20,133 nt of DNA. Origin: Gnomoniopsis sp. IMI 355080. Its lineage: Eukaryota; Ascomycota; Sordariomycetes; Diaporthales; Gnomoniaceae. Where the stretch lies: the NCBI GenBank assembly GCA_027946555.1, contig JAPEVC010000381.1:1-20133 (forward strand). Direction: 5' to 3'. A program made the position numbers and the translations under genes. The notes beneath the pieces were generated by a model. That model worked only from the letters and a program-made list of their open reading frames with translations, was not told the DNA's origin and did no database searches. Positions 1 through 9,900 of this stretch are shown here, one piece after another; within the stretch, counting starts at the first letter, position 1; each line of letters starts with the position of its first letter.

Positions 1-97
1 GACACACAAAGTTCCCCCACCCAAGAGAGAGAGAGAGAGAGATCGGACATTGGGACCAACCCCGCTAACAAAACCCCCCGCGTTTCCTCGAGCACAG
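1..97 (+). other. 3' part of an intron in the scytalone dehydratase gene
   Basis: The family alignment and the reading frame both start at base 98, directly after a CACAG acceptor with a GCTAAC branch site about 30 bases upstream. The donor is off the left edge. The intron contains an AG dinucleotide run at 24-42. Confidence 0.75.
24..42. repeat. (AG)n dinucleotide microsatellite
   Basis: An uninterrupted AG run of about 9.5 units lies inside the scytalone dehydratase intron. Confidence 0.9.
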
Positions 98-535
98 ATT
101 GACTACCGCTCCTTTCTCAACAAGATCTGGGAGGCCATGCCCGCCGCAGACTTCCTCGCCATGATCAGCGACCCCGCGGTCCTCGGCAACAAGCTCCTAC
201 GCACGCAACACTTTATCGGCGGCTCGCGGTGGGAAAAAGTCTCGGACACGGAGGTGATTGGCCACCACCAGCTGCGCGTGCCGCACCAGATTTACACGGA
301 CGAGAGCCTCAAGGAGGTGCGCGTCAAGGGCCACGCACACAGCTACAACAAGCACTGGTATCGAAAGGTGGATGGCGTGTGGAAGTTTGCCGGACTTGCG
401 CCGGAGATTCGCTGGGGCGAGTATGAGTTTGAGAAGATCTTTGAGAGTGGAAGGGAGGAGTTTGGGACGGAGGCGGAGAAGAAGGCTGCTGAGAAGGTGG
501 AGGTTCGGGAGATCCAGCAGGCCGTGGCTTCGTAG
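98..535 (+). CDS. Scytalone dehydratase, 3' terminal exon (partial at 5' end)
   Basis: This enzyme dehydrates scytalone to 1,3,8-trihydroxynaphthalene (and vermelone to 1,8-DHN) in fungal DHN-melanin synthesis. It is a small cone-shaped alpha+beta barrel related to NTF2. The visible part begins in the conserved IDYRSF block and contains RTQHFIGG, QLRVPHQ, KGHAHS and the C-terminal DGVWKFAG...RWGEYEFEKIFE segment. By family alignment these carry the active-site Tyr (DYRSF), both His (RTQHF, RVPHQ) and the Ser/Asn pair (HAHSYN). The other Tyr/Asp pair of the active site lies in an upstream exon outside the window. The exon start is set by a 3' splice site: a GCTAAC branch site at 62-67 and acceptor CACAG ending at 97. 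The open frame upstream to base 50 is intron. The C-terminus carries a charged tail of about 20 residues (EAEKKAAEKVEVREIQQ) that the Magnaporthe enzyme lacks. No other melanin gene is visible nearby. Confidence 0.95.
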   Translation: MDYRSFLNKIWEAMPAADFLAMISDPAVLGNKLLRTQHFIGGSRWEKVSDTEVIGHHQLRVPHQIYTDESLKEVRVKGHAHSYNKHWYRKVDGVWKFAGLAPEIRWGEYEFEKIFESGREEFGTEAEKKAAEKVEVREIQQAVAS

Positions 536-1217
536 AAATCTGTGGCTGGTCAAGGGACGGGGAAACCGGCGTTTGGGATGTAATTTTCATTGGAAACAAG
601 GCATACACACACCTAAGCATGTTACTATCAATTTTTCAAATCAATTTCTGATTAAACACACGACAGGAATGCTTGCCTAGGTCACGAATGGTTCATTAGC
701 CATATTCGACCTATGAACGCGAAAGGAGTCAGATACCAACCCTGACTAATTCATCCGGTGAGCATCGTGGACGGTTTGACTTCACTCGGCATAATATAAC
801 GCCGATCATCCATGAACATTCTCAGCATCGAGCAATGGGTGAGAGCAAAATGTAGCAATGTAGACATCTTGGGCAAACCGCATCTGTACGGACATTTCGG
901 TCACTAGGTCAACTCCGTTCTGTCCGAAGACGTCTCCAAACCAAATGAGGATTTGGAAATACGTGACTGTTGGGTAGAAGGGTAGAGCAATAGATACAGG
1001 GGCCAAGAGACGGAAAGGCCAGTCGGTATACACGGCCGATATCACACCACATGACAAGGGTGTAAGCCTGCCAAAGGTTATTCTCCTCGAGCATAAATGT
1101 TGGTGGGGAGGGGCCATTTGTGACCTCGCAACGCATGCTCCTGGGATTTCCAATATTTTCCCCAGTTCGTTTTATTATCCGGTGTTCCCTAGCTTCAAAT
1201 GCTCAAATGCGTAGACA
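536..1217. other. Intergenic region between scytalone dehydratase and the esterase
   Basis: This holds the 3' flank of the melanin gene and the promoter of the esterase. The only coding-like signal is the doubtful minus-strand relic described separately. No tRNA, repeat array or clear regulatory site was recognised. Confidence 0.6.
806..1153 (-). pseudogene. Unrecognised, possibly frameshifted ORF relic
   Basis: Two overlapping minus-strand frames both look protein-like. One (about 1136 down to 1046) reads PPTFMLEENNLWQAYTLV. The other (to 806) reads PTVTYFQILIWFGDVFGQNG and then an SVQMRFAQDVYIATF stretch. Neither has a convincing start: the longer one begins at TTG. The switch between frames could mean a decayed gene or an unrecognised intron. 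I do not recognise a family. It may equally be chance open frames in a divergent promoter region. Confidence 0.2.
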
Positions 1218-2191
1218 ATGTCTATAGCAAAGACTACATGGTCATTCGACCTCATTGCTCTCGCATTACCAGAGACCGTACTGCCGAATACCAACATTTG
1301 GCATGTCACCAACACGCATGGTCTGATTTATCAGATTTCGGTATCATGGCCCCTCAATTGGACGTCTCCAGAGAGGGCCAGCGGAAAGTCACTTTCTATG
1401 TAATTACCAATCACTCCCCGAAGCGGCAATGTAGGGCACATTAGTAGAGACTGATACGCAGGCACAGGTATATCCTCGACGGCAATGCACTAGGTATGAC
1501 CGCCACGGAAGCATGGAGACGTCGAGCCTTTGTCGAACCTAGTCAACCCGATGGCATCATCATCAGCATCGGCTATCCCATCAACAATGCAGTATATTCC
1601 CAACAGCGCAGAATCGACTTCCTGGCTTCGATACCTGGACAAGATCTTCCTTCCACGCAGCCGACCGCTGAGGCAGGTGGAGCTGATCTCCTGTTGGACT
1701 TCATCGAAGGAACCCTGCGTCCCTTTGTCCGCTCGCAATTCCCCAACGTCAGCTTCACTCGTGACGCGCTGTACGGCCATTCCTTGGGGGCTCAATTCGT
1801 GGTATACGCTCTGCTTCGTCGGCCAGGACTTTTTGACACTTACCTCGCTGTGAGTGCAGGTGCTGGTAATTGGAACAGCGCGTTAATCTCCCAGTGGAAC
1901 GAAGAAGAAGAAAAGAGTGGAGCGCAGACCAAGCCAGCCTTGAGACTCGCATATGGTGCTTTGGAAGCACGTCCCGTGAAACGCCGCACGGAGACGGAGG
2001 AGGCATATCAGGCCCGGGCGAAATTCTGTGCATCCTTTGGCGTGGGGAAGAATACTATTGACTTATACCATCGATTGAAAGGGAATTCGAATTTGAGAGA
2101 CGTTGAGATGAAAGAGTATCCATGGAGCGATCATGCATCTCTTGGCGCGGTAGGATTGACTGATGGGATCGATTATTTTGTCGACTGGTAA
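1218..2191 (+). CDS. Alpha/beta-hydrolase, IroE/EstB-like siderophore-type esterase (PF00756)
   Basis: Exons 1218-1399 and 1468-2191 give 301 aa. The intron (68 bp) runs from GTAATT to GGCACAG and splits the codon of Met61. Splicing restores the family block YILDGNAL directly after the N-terminal part, which the unspliced frame cannot give. The start is fixed by an in-frame TAG at 1212-1214 and an A at -3. The nucleophile elbow is GHSLG (Ser about residue 166), preceded by an ISIGYP strand. The likely catalytic His is in WSDHASLG (about 283). There is no signal peptide, so it is probably cytosolic. Family members such as bacterial IroE/Fes-type enzymes and fungal EstB hydrolyse ester bonds of ferric siderophores to release iron. 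The substrate here is inferred only from family. The adjacent transporters are DHA1 drug pumps and not siderophore importers, which weakens a siderophore-cluster reading. Confidence 0.88.
1322..1336. promoter_or_regulatory. GATA-factor (SreA-like) palindrome inside esterase exon 1
   Basis: TCTGAT-TT-ATCAGA is a perfect 6-bp inverted repeat with a 2-bp spacer. Bases 1328-1336 read TTATCAGAT, the reverse complement of ATCTGATAA. This fits the ATCWGATAA consensus of fungal iron-repressing GATA factors (SreA/SRE). It lies about 110 bp inside the coding region, so function is speculative. Confidence 0.25.
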
Positions 2192-2595
2192 AGGATTTGG
2201 CGAGAAGACCGTCCACAGGATGTTTTCGATGGGCCACAGGATTATTGGCACAGCCAAGCTCGATGAATTGTATACATATAGCCCAAGAACCGAGTGTCAA
2301 GCAAAGCTTCTTTAAAGATAATGATGATGATAGAAAGCGCGTATAATATTATCGAAAGGTTCCAAGATGAAAATGATTGTGGAGTGTGGCATAGAAAAGA
2401 GTTTGAAGCTCGAGGTAGAGGAATTATAGAGAGACAACGGCTTGAAGTGGGCAAGCTGATAATGTGAAGGTTGGATCTTGGAAGTATTTACTCTAGTGAG
2501 TACATCTAAACATGTCCCATAATAATCAATTTCTGATCGAGTTACTTACATATTAAATATCGCATATGTCGATGGGGAAGGCTTGTTATCTCAAA
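2192..2595. other. Intergenic 3' region between convergent genes
   Basis: The esterase (+) and the transporter (-) converge here. The interval is AT-rich (for example, runs around 2330-2350 and 2520-2560), consistent with 3' UTRs and poly(A) sites. No gene or RNA was seen. Confidence 0.6.
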
Positions 2596-3996
2596 TTAAA
2601 TAGCGCTTCCAACCGAAAATGTACTCCACGATCTAATCTTTGCGCCAAAACACCAGAACACAACCGGGGCTATGCACATCACAATGCACACAAAAGCCAG
2701 CACAGAAGTGCCCCATGGGATACCCAGATGATCGTACATGATGTTTGACCAAAGTGGGAACGAGGCGGAGATGAAACTGCGAACAATGATATGGATCGCC
2801 ATGGCAGAATTGGTATGCTGCTGGTACACATCGACGAGATAAATGATGCCCGTGATGAAGATCAGCTGCACGCCATAGCCAATGAAGTAGCTAGCCATCA
2901 CCTGAGACATCCAATGTACGCTGCCAGACCACGCAAACCACAGCAACGACGGCGGCAGGATCACAGCCCCCAGCGCCATGGGCGGGATGCGCCACTCAGG
3001 GACAGGTGGTGTCTGGCCGTTGTGCGCCACAACTTTGCGTTTATACCAAGTCATTGTGAACAACGCACAGGTCAAGAACGAAGACAAGATCCCTAGCGAA
3101 ACCGCAATGAAAGGCAGCTCGCTAGCGGGGATCGACCATCCTCGCTGCTGGTATGCTTTTGGGAACGCCTGGAATGACAAGTAGAGAATGCCATAGACGA
3201 GCGTCAGGTACGCCGTCAGCACAATCAAAATAGGCTCTCGGACAATAATGCGAACCGGCTTCGTAAGGTACCGCTGGACAATATCATGGAACTCGACGGG
3301 CGTCTCTTCGGATTTGGCATGCAATGCCCAGTTCTTGGTCTCAAACCGAAGCCTTTTGGCCTTCTGCCGCAAGATCTTGCGGCTGGACGTCTCTCTGACA
3401 AAGAAGACGGCGAGTAGCAGCAAGACTGCGTCCAGAATCAATGTCACCCACGCGCCCCACTGCCAAAAGTGGCCATTGTAGGTGACATAGGCGCCCACAA
3501 TGGGCGCAAAGGTCGAGCCTAGATTGATGCCCACAGCCGACGAGGCCAACGCAACGCCTCGAGGGATGGGCTCATATAGTTCAAAATAGGTCCCCGAAAC
3601 CACCGCCATCACACCGCTGCCAAAGACCCCCGAGATGAAGCGGGAGACCAAGACCGTCTCGACGTTCGTGCCGACCGCAATGGGGATCTGGAAGATCGCC
3701 AACCCAATCATCGCAATGGTCATGGGCACCAAGTGTCCAAACAGTTCGGACACAGGTCCGAAGAACGTTGGTCCGGCAAAGAAGCCAAAGATCCACAGCG
3801 CCACGCCCAGCTGTCCCACGATGGTGGGCACGTTGTACGCCTCGGCAAAGACCGCCTCGGAGGGTGCAAACACACTCGAGCCAAACGAGACACATACAAT
3901 CATGCTAGAAGTGACGACGACAAAGGGCAACTTTTTCGAGGTCGGCCAATTTCGTGGGCACTCGGGATCGTCCGGGCCGTCCCAATCGACGACCAT
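2596..3996 (-). CDS. MFS multidrug/H+ antiporter, DHA1 family (Flr1/Mdr1-like)
   Basis: The secure coding region reads from an ATG at 3996 (A at -3) to TAA at 2598-2596, 466 aa. It opens with VDWDGPDDPECPRNWP, the acidic-proline signature that precedes TM1 in fungal DHA1 pumps. Motif A is GPVSELFGHLVP (about residues 80-91) between TM2 and TM3. TM5 carries a weakened antiporter motif C (GINLGSTFAPIVGA). A basic cytosolic loop (KRLRFETKNW) separates the two halves. About 12 hydrophobic segments are present. Such plasma-membrane pumps export azoles, toxins, polyamines or organic acids in exchange for protons; the substrate here is unknown. Family members usually have 40-70 residues before the signature, so this start may be internal (see the 5' extension entry). 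The frame is open up to a TAG at 4077-4075, but only a GTG (4011) lies upstream. It is tandem with the next DHA1 gene on the same strand. Confidence 0.9.
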   Translation of the reverse strand: MVVDWDGPDDPECPRNWPTSKKLPFVVVTSSMIVCVSFGSSVFAPSEAVFAEAYNVPTIVGQLGVALWIFGFFAGPTFFGPVSELFGHLVPMTIAMIGLAIFQIPIAVGTNVETVLVSRFISGVFGSGVMAVVSGTYFELYEPIPRGVALASSAVGINLGSTFAPIVGAYVTYNGHFWQWGAWVTLILDAVLLLLAVFFVRETSSRKILRQKAKRLRFETKNWALHAKSEETPVEFHDIVQRYLTKPVRIIVREPILIVLTAYLTLVYGILYLSFQAFPKAYQQRGWSIPASELPFIAVSLGILSSFLTCALFTMTWYKRKVVAHNGQTPPVPEWRIPPMALGAVILPPSLLWFAWSGSVHWMSQVMASYFIGYGVQLIFITGIIYLVDVYQQHTNSAMAIHIIVRSFISASFPLWSNIMYDHLGIPWGTSVLAFVCIVMCIAPVVFWCFGAKIRSWSTFSVGSAI

Positions 3997-4186
3997 TGTC
4001 GACGATGCCACCAGGTCCGTACGGCTTCTCAGCTGGACATAGCGATGGTTGTTGTGGTGGGTCTTTAGCTCCCTCTAGGTCAACGCCGACCGGTGCATCC
4101 TGCAGAATCACGCTATTTTGGCTGAGATTTGGGCGAGGCGTCTGGTCTCCTGCCAGTGTCGACGTGGCGGACATGGGTGTATTCAT
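3997..4186 (-). other. Candidate 5' exon/extension of the DHA1 transporter gene
   Basis: An ATG at 4186 (G at -3) opens a hydrophilic frame starting MNTPMSATSTLAGDQTPRPN that resembles a cytosolic DHA1 N-terminus, but it is out of frame with the transporter. A 58-bp intron from GTCGGC (first base about 4090) to a GTCCAG acceptor would join the two frames at phase 0 and give about 510 aa, a usual family length. The donor is atypical, but the same GTCGGC donor is required in the NDUFAF6-like gene of this window. The alternatives are a 1-base frameshift in the assembly, or a true start at 3996 with this segment as 5' UTR. Confidence 0.4.
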
Positions 4187-4713
4187 CGCAGGCGGCGCTT
4201 GTTAGGAAATGCAACCTAGAAACGTGGAAATAATTCCCCAGTGAGAACAAGAACGGAAAGAGTCGTATTTTCCGTCCTAGGGGGTTGGAAAGACGTACAT
4301 AAACGTATGGATCGTTTTGTGGCTCCAACACATCATGGAAAAGCCGGCTCCGGCCCGGGCGGCAGAGGGTCGGATGGCGGAAGAAGTAAACTTGTGGGCC
4401 CCAGAGCAGCGCATTTGCCACAACACTGACTTACACCGAAAGACTATGATGCCATTTTGTGTCGTTTAATGGGTGCAGGATTCTTGAAAAAGACTTTCTC
4501 GCCTCCACCATGAGTCGAGTTCGGGCACACTGACGGCTACTAGTGGACTGTACTGTGTGGGATCATGTGTGACTCCCAAATGGTACAGAATATGTGTATG
4601 AGCGCTGAAGTAGCCTCGAGGAAAAATCCCCAAGAGCCTGTGATGTGTGAATATTTTGAAAGGTTTTGTAGTCTTCCAGAGATCTTGGCAGTAGAAGTCG
4701 ATAATATCGTAAA
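4187..4713. other. Intergenic region between tandem DHA1 genes
   Basis: This is the promoter of the downstream transporter and the 3' flank of the upstream one. Short open frames here look like chance. No repeat, RNA gene or clear operator was recognised. Confidence 0.6.
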
Positions 4714-6382
4714 TTACGAAGCAGAAGCCTCAAGCCTAGCCACCCTCCGTCCCTCCACCTCCTCCCGCCAACGCTTACCATACCGAATGACCACACATAT
4801 TCCCGCACCCCCTATCATCATCAACGCAGCCGAGACCGTACTAAACCATCCCACCCCAATGCTCTCTACCGCAGGCAGCACCACCGCCGAGCCCACCGCC
4901 CCAAAACTATACCGCACCATGAAATTTCCCGCGACCGCCTCCGCACTCTTGCCCCTCGCCTGCGCTACATCAAGCAGGTAACTATTCAGACTGGGGAAAC
5001 AGAAACTCTGCGCCACCCCCTGGAGAAACATAAAGACCACGGGCAGCGCGATCCCGCCCACGGCCTTGTCGACGGACCATCCGTATATCAGCATGCTGGC
5101 AGGCAAGACACCGCCCAGAAACCCCACGCAGCTGCGCAGCCGGTCCTCGGCGATTCGTTCGCCGCCGGCGCGCCGCAAGATCCACCGCTTGACCGTGTAG
5201 TCGGCCCAGCGGCCGCCCAGTAGTGTGCCGAGGATGTAGCCGATGCCCGGGGCGAGGTAGAAGAGGCCGGACTGGAGCGGGGTGGAGAGATGGAAGCGTG
5301 GGTTGAGGACGTAGCGGATGGGCGTGAGGAGCGAGTATTGGTTCCAGACAAGGGAGCCTGACGCGAGGGCTACGAACATGAGGTTGTTGGATTTGAAGAG
5401 GAGGGATATCGGACGGATAGGGCTGATGGATGTGGCGAGATATCTGGCCTTCTCCGAAAGAGTTGGGAGGTTGGCGAGGATCACTTTCTTGTTGTTCTTG
5501 TCGACGATCATGGTCTCGGGAAGCAGGAAGAAAGGCCCGATGATGCCGACGCCCGCGAGGGCTGTTTGCAGCCAGAAGATGGCGCGCCAGGAGGTTAATG
5601 TGACGATGATGCCGCCAATGAGCGGTCCGAAGCAAGGGCCGACGAGAGCGCCTGTGTAGAACCAGGAAAGCGCTGTGGCTCGCTCGGTAGGATGGAAGAG
5701 GTCACCGATGACAGCCGGCCCAATGACAAGGAAGGCCGTGGCTGAGATGGCGGTGATCATCCGGAAAATGAAGAAGGCGGCGATGTTTGGGGCCAAGGCA
5801 GTGGCTATGGAACAGAGTAGAAATATGGTGCCTGTTGTGATGCATGACTGAGGCAAAATGTTAGCAATTAATGTCTTGGGCCATAGGGTAGACCAAAAAA
5901 ACAAATTGGTCTGCTCAACGGGAGCGAACATACCCTCCTCCGTCCGAGAACCTGACAAAGTGGTCCCCATATACAAGTACTTATGGACATAAAGACCAAG
6001 TAAACAGCGTTACTCAGACTGATCATCGATCCTGTGGTATGAAACTCTGCAGCAACCTCGGGTATCGCGCTCAGGACTGTCGTCGATGAAATAGGCGACA
6101 AGAGACCACACCAGGCCATCACAGCAACCATAAACCACTTCCGGTGCGATGGAAATCGGTCATAGGGACTTGGTGTTAGCTCTTCGCCCTCAGCCTCCTT
6201 CTCTGAGTCTTCTGGAGTGGCCATTGGCGTCTTGGTCGGTTGGTCCAGTGAGTTGACCATATTGTCTAAGTTTTATCATATCAGCACGCGGTCAAAGTCC
6301 AAGGTCCCAGATCCGGAGTGTGTTGCGCCATACCTTTTCCATCTGACGACGGCCGCCTCGAGTCTACGTCCTTGACAGCCAT
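4714..6382 (-). CDS. MFS transporter, DHA1 family (Qdr/Aqr1/Dtr1-like)
   Basis: Three exons (minus strand: 6382-6334, 6265-5934, 5847-4714) give 504 aa. Intron 1 (68 bp, GTATGG...CTTAG) joins a 49-nt first exon (MAVKDVDSRRPSSDGK) to DNMVNSL in frame. Its ATG has an excellent context (A at -3, G at +4). Intron 2 (86 bp, GTATGT...GCTAAC...CTCAG) fuses LGRRR to SCITTG at phase 0, completing TM2-loop-TM3. Motif A is GPLCQVLGRRR (about 117-127). Antiporter motif C is GALVGPCFGPLIGG (about 193-206). A long charged loop and six more TM segments follow. DHA1 members of this type are plasma-membrane proton antiporters for quinidine, weak acids, polyamines or spore-wall precursors; the substrate cannot be read from sequence. 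It lies in tandem with the Flr1-like gene but belongs to a different DHA1 branch, so it is not a recent duplicate. Confidence 0.9.
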
Positions 6383-6993
6383 GCTGGAAAAAGATCCAGA
6401 TAAAACTTAGGTAAATATCATGTTGTATCACAAGCGAAGAATTCTGCGGAAACGCCAGACTTCGGTGGAGTGTGTATCAAGCCTGTCCGGTATTCTAGGC
6501 TCCGAAGCGGAGCTACCAACGTGTTTGGCCACCGAGCTACCACTTGTCGGGCCATCCGGGCAACAAAGCAGCGGTCAAATTCTGCAATCGACACCCACAC
6601 CGCACCGCAACGACCCCTTTCTTTGCAACGCCAGAATCAGGACCGGCGAATGAAAGATGCATGAACATGTTTTACCATCATCGCGGTGCAGGTTGCGATC
6701 TCGGCAATAACCCGGGCATGTTGGCTTGAATCATGCTGGCACAGAAATTGACACGTCCTGCCGGCACATTGATAAGCGGAGCGAATCCGATCTTCAACAT
6801 CGTTCATCGGTGCATGCCGCTGCGCCGTCATTGGTGGCCCTACAAGCACTGAAGTGGATATAGACTTGATTGTTGTTTACCGGCCTGCTATAGGGCTTCC
6901 GCAAAGCTCAGGGCTCCCGTGAATTGGAGCAATAAATAGATGTTGAGCTAGAACACCTTCCGAAACATGGCCCTTCCAAAGTCGTGTCGTGAC
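6383..6993. other. Intergenic region: promoter of the DHA1 gene and 3' flank of RAD5
   Basis: Three overlapping plus-strand frames of 60-77 codons start near 6420-6544. They have no family resemblance and no supporting splice structure. I see no other feature. Confidence 0.55.
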
Positions 6994-9900
6994 TTAGCTC
7001 AAAAGCTCTTTGATGTCTTCAATTCGCTGCATCTTCTTCTCTTCATCACTCATCATGCCTAGAGATGTGGCACTATAACATTGTCAGCAACGTGAGTAGA
7101 AGAAAACGGAAACAGTAGAAAGTCAACCGAGTCCAAAGGCCAAACTTACATAAACTTCTTCCTCTCTTGAACCTTCAACATCCTCTCTTCAACGCTGTCC
7201 TTTACGATGAAGCGGTAAACAAACACCTCCTCTTCTTGTCCCATGCGATGCACGCGGTCGATCGCCTGTGCTTCGATCGCAAAGCTCCACCACGGATCCA
7301 TCATGTACACTCGCTTGGCCGACGTCAAGTTGAGTCCCACGCCACCGGCCTTCAACGAAATCAGCAATATTGTGAATTTCTTGGCGTCTCGGAATTCATT
7401 GAGCACAGCGGCACGGTTCTTCTGCGCCATAGATCCATCAAGACGGAGGAAGTGCATGTTGGCCTTGGCCAGCGCGGGTTCGATCAAGGTCATGAATGAA
7501 GTGAACTGAGAGAAAACCACCGACTTCATTTGTGGGTTGTCTTTGCGAAGAGCCCGTAGATGTTTCATCAGAGACACTACCTTGGCAGAAGAAGTATTGA
7601 CTCCCACCCTCTGGAGGCTAATGCGTGGTGTGATTTGTCCATCGTTCAGCTCTGGGTCGTCATCATGTCTGACTACCTCAAAGAGATTTCGCGAGTCGAT
7701 GGGTTCACGACAGTTGAAGCACTTTGGAATCTCGTGTCGATCGGTCTGGTGTTTAATGTAGTCAAGAAGGCACTTCTTGCAAGCTGAATGCCAACAACCA
7801 GTGACAGTCTGCTCAAGCATTGGGGGATCTTCACAACAGATGGGGCACTCGCCACCAGCCTCGTCTCGGATCTGTTGTAAGACATGGGCGCCGAATGCAT
7901 TCGCGTCTTTCTCGTCGTCCGTATCGGCGGTAAAACGTTCCATCAAAGCGCTCAAATCCATGTCGTCGGCAAGGCCGGTGACTGCGTCCTCGCTAGCACC
8001 AGCTTCCTCTTCATCTGCCAAGACCTCCTGGTTTCGAACAAGCGAGGGATGACAACAGCTCTGGCGCAGGCGTAGAAGCTGGGCGAAGATGGTGGTATAC
8101 GCTTTCATCACTGTGCCTTTAGTAACATTGTCTTGAAAAGTCTTCTTGGCCCTGGTAAAAATGTAATCATAGATCTGACGTTCAGTCTCGGAAAGCTCGA
8201 CATCAACGACCTGCATGTGCTTCGGCGGAAGAGCCACCAATGGGTCGCCGTTAGGTAAGCGCATGTCCTTCGTACGCTATAGACAATTGTCAGCGTGATG
8301 CAGAGGGCGAACTGGAAGGGTCTTGAGGGATTGTCCCAGGCATAGGAAGCCCTGCTGCAGTCCATAGGAGAGGTACCTACCCGCATAACCAGGGGCTCCA
8401 ACACGGTCTGGACAACGTCCAAGGCCTTCACAAAATTGCCAGACTCAAACGGAACCGTGATAAACGTGCGCCAGAATGAGAAGTTGTTCCAAGGCTCCAC
8501 TTTGAGGAATCGAACAAGGCTAAAGAGGTCCTCTAACTTGTTGACGATAGGCGTACCGGTGAGCACCCATCTGTGGTCAGCGGAAAGTTCGTAGCAGGCT
8601 TTCGCAGTCTTCGACTGTCGGTTCTTGATACTGTGTGCCTCATCTAGAATGATCCGGAAGAAGTTGAGAGAAAACAGACCATGGTGGCCATCCATGCGGC
8701 CACCCTTGGCTGCTATCTGCGTGAATTCAGAAAGGACGATACCGTAGCTGGTGACAATGACATCCGGGGCAGTGGCAGCATTCGCTTCGCAGCAGAGGGT
8801 TCGAAGATCGGCGACCTTGTCACTACCATAGTACACCATTGACTTCAATGTGCCCTCTTCCGAGGCATTCTCAGCCTCGCTTTGCCACTGTGCAAGGAGC
8901 GACATTGGAGCCACAACCAACGTGGTGCGTGGTGCTGTTACTACACCTGCTGTCGACGCTGGAAGGCGAGGGAGGTTGATGGCGGACGAGACTCTTGTGC
9001 TTGATTGCCTGGCGGCCTCGGCCACTTCTGACCGATGGCTATGAATAAGACTGAGCATCTGGATAGTCTTGCCCAAACCCATCTCATCGGCAAGGATCCC
9101 ACCGAGGCAGTGCTGCTCCTGCGCAGGAAATTCCAAGGAGAGATCTCCAGAATAGGGGTTCATGTAAAAGCAGGGCTGATCAGCCACCCGTGGGACATCC
9201 TTGTCGTCAAAGTCTTTGACCGGCCAGGTGTATTCCTCCCACAGAGGATGCATGGAGACCTCGCTACGCTTGTTTTTCTCGTTCTTCTCTTTGGACAACA
9301 TCCAATGAAGGGCTTGTTTCTGATAAGGGCGAAGAGTCATGGCAACTACAGCTTGTCAGTCTACACGCTAATGAGTGTAAGGTTGCCGAGTCGAGATATC
9401 CAACAAGGATCGCTCGAGTCGAGAGTTTTGGCACATGATAATACTTGCAATCGGAAAGCAGGTACTTACAGGTGTCTGGTGGCTCAGCCTCAGGAGTATC
9501 AAAGTCAAACGACTGGGCCTTTCTGTACAGCGAATCAAGCTGGTCCTGCTGCAACTCTTCACCATCTTCATCCTCTGAAGGTGTAGATGATCCGGAAGCG
9601 TCGGCCTTCTTCTTCGGAGCTTCTTTCTCCCGTTTCTCGGCCAAATCTGCAGCGTCAAGCAAATCCTGTCGCTGATGTCTAGCGGCAGCAGCATTCATCT
9701 TGGACGGATTCAAATTGATCTCCTGAAAGAGTCGCACCATGGCCACTTGGCGCAAGCGCAGATCACGTTCTTCAGATGTCTCCTTCTCCTCAAAGAGTCC
9801 TGTGGACCGATTGTCGGCCATGCTGAAGCTTCCCCTCTGAAAGACGGACTTGAGTAAGGAACATCGCAGCTGGAGGAAGACGGTATCATTTGTCCTCAAC

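Noticed and set aside
98..2191. A DHN-melanin or siderophore biosynthetic cluster
   Set aside because: No PKS, naphthol reductase, NRPS, SIT transporter or pathway regulator is present. Adjacency of one melanin enzyme and one esterase is not enough.
2596..6382. The two DHA1 transporters as a recent tandem duplication
   Set aside because: Their N-terminal signatures, motif A and C sequences and intron content differ strongly. They belong to different DHA1 branches.
7167..7509. Plus-strand frames across RAD5, the permease and the secreted esterase
   Set aside because: They are antisense shadows of conserved coding exons.
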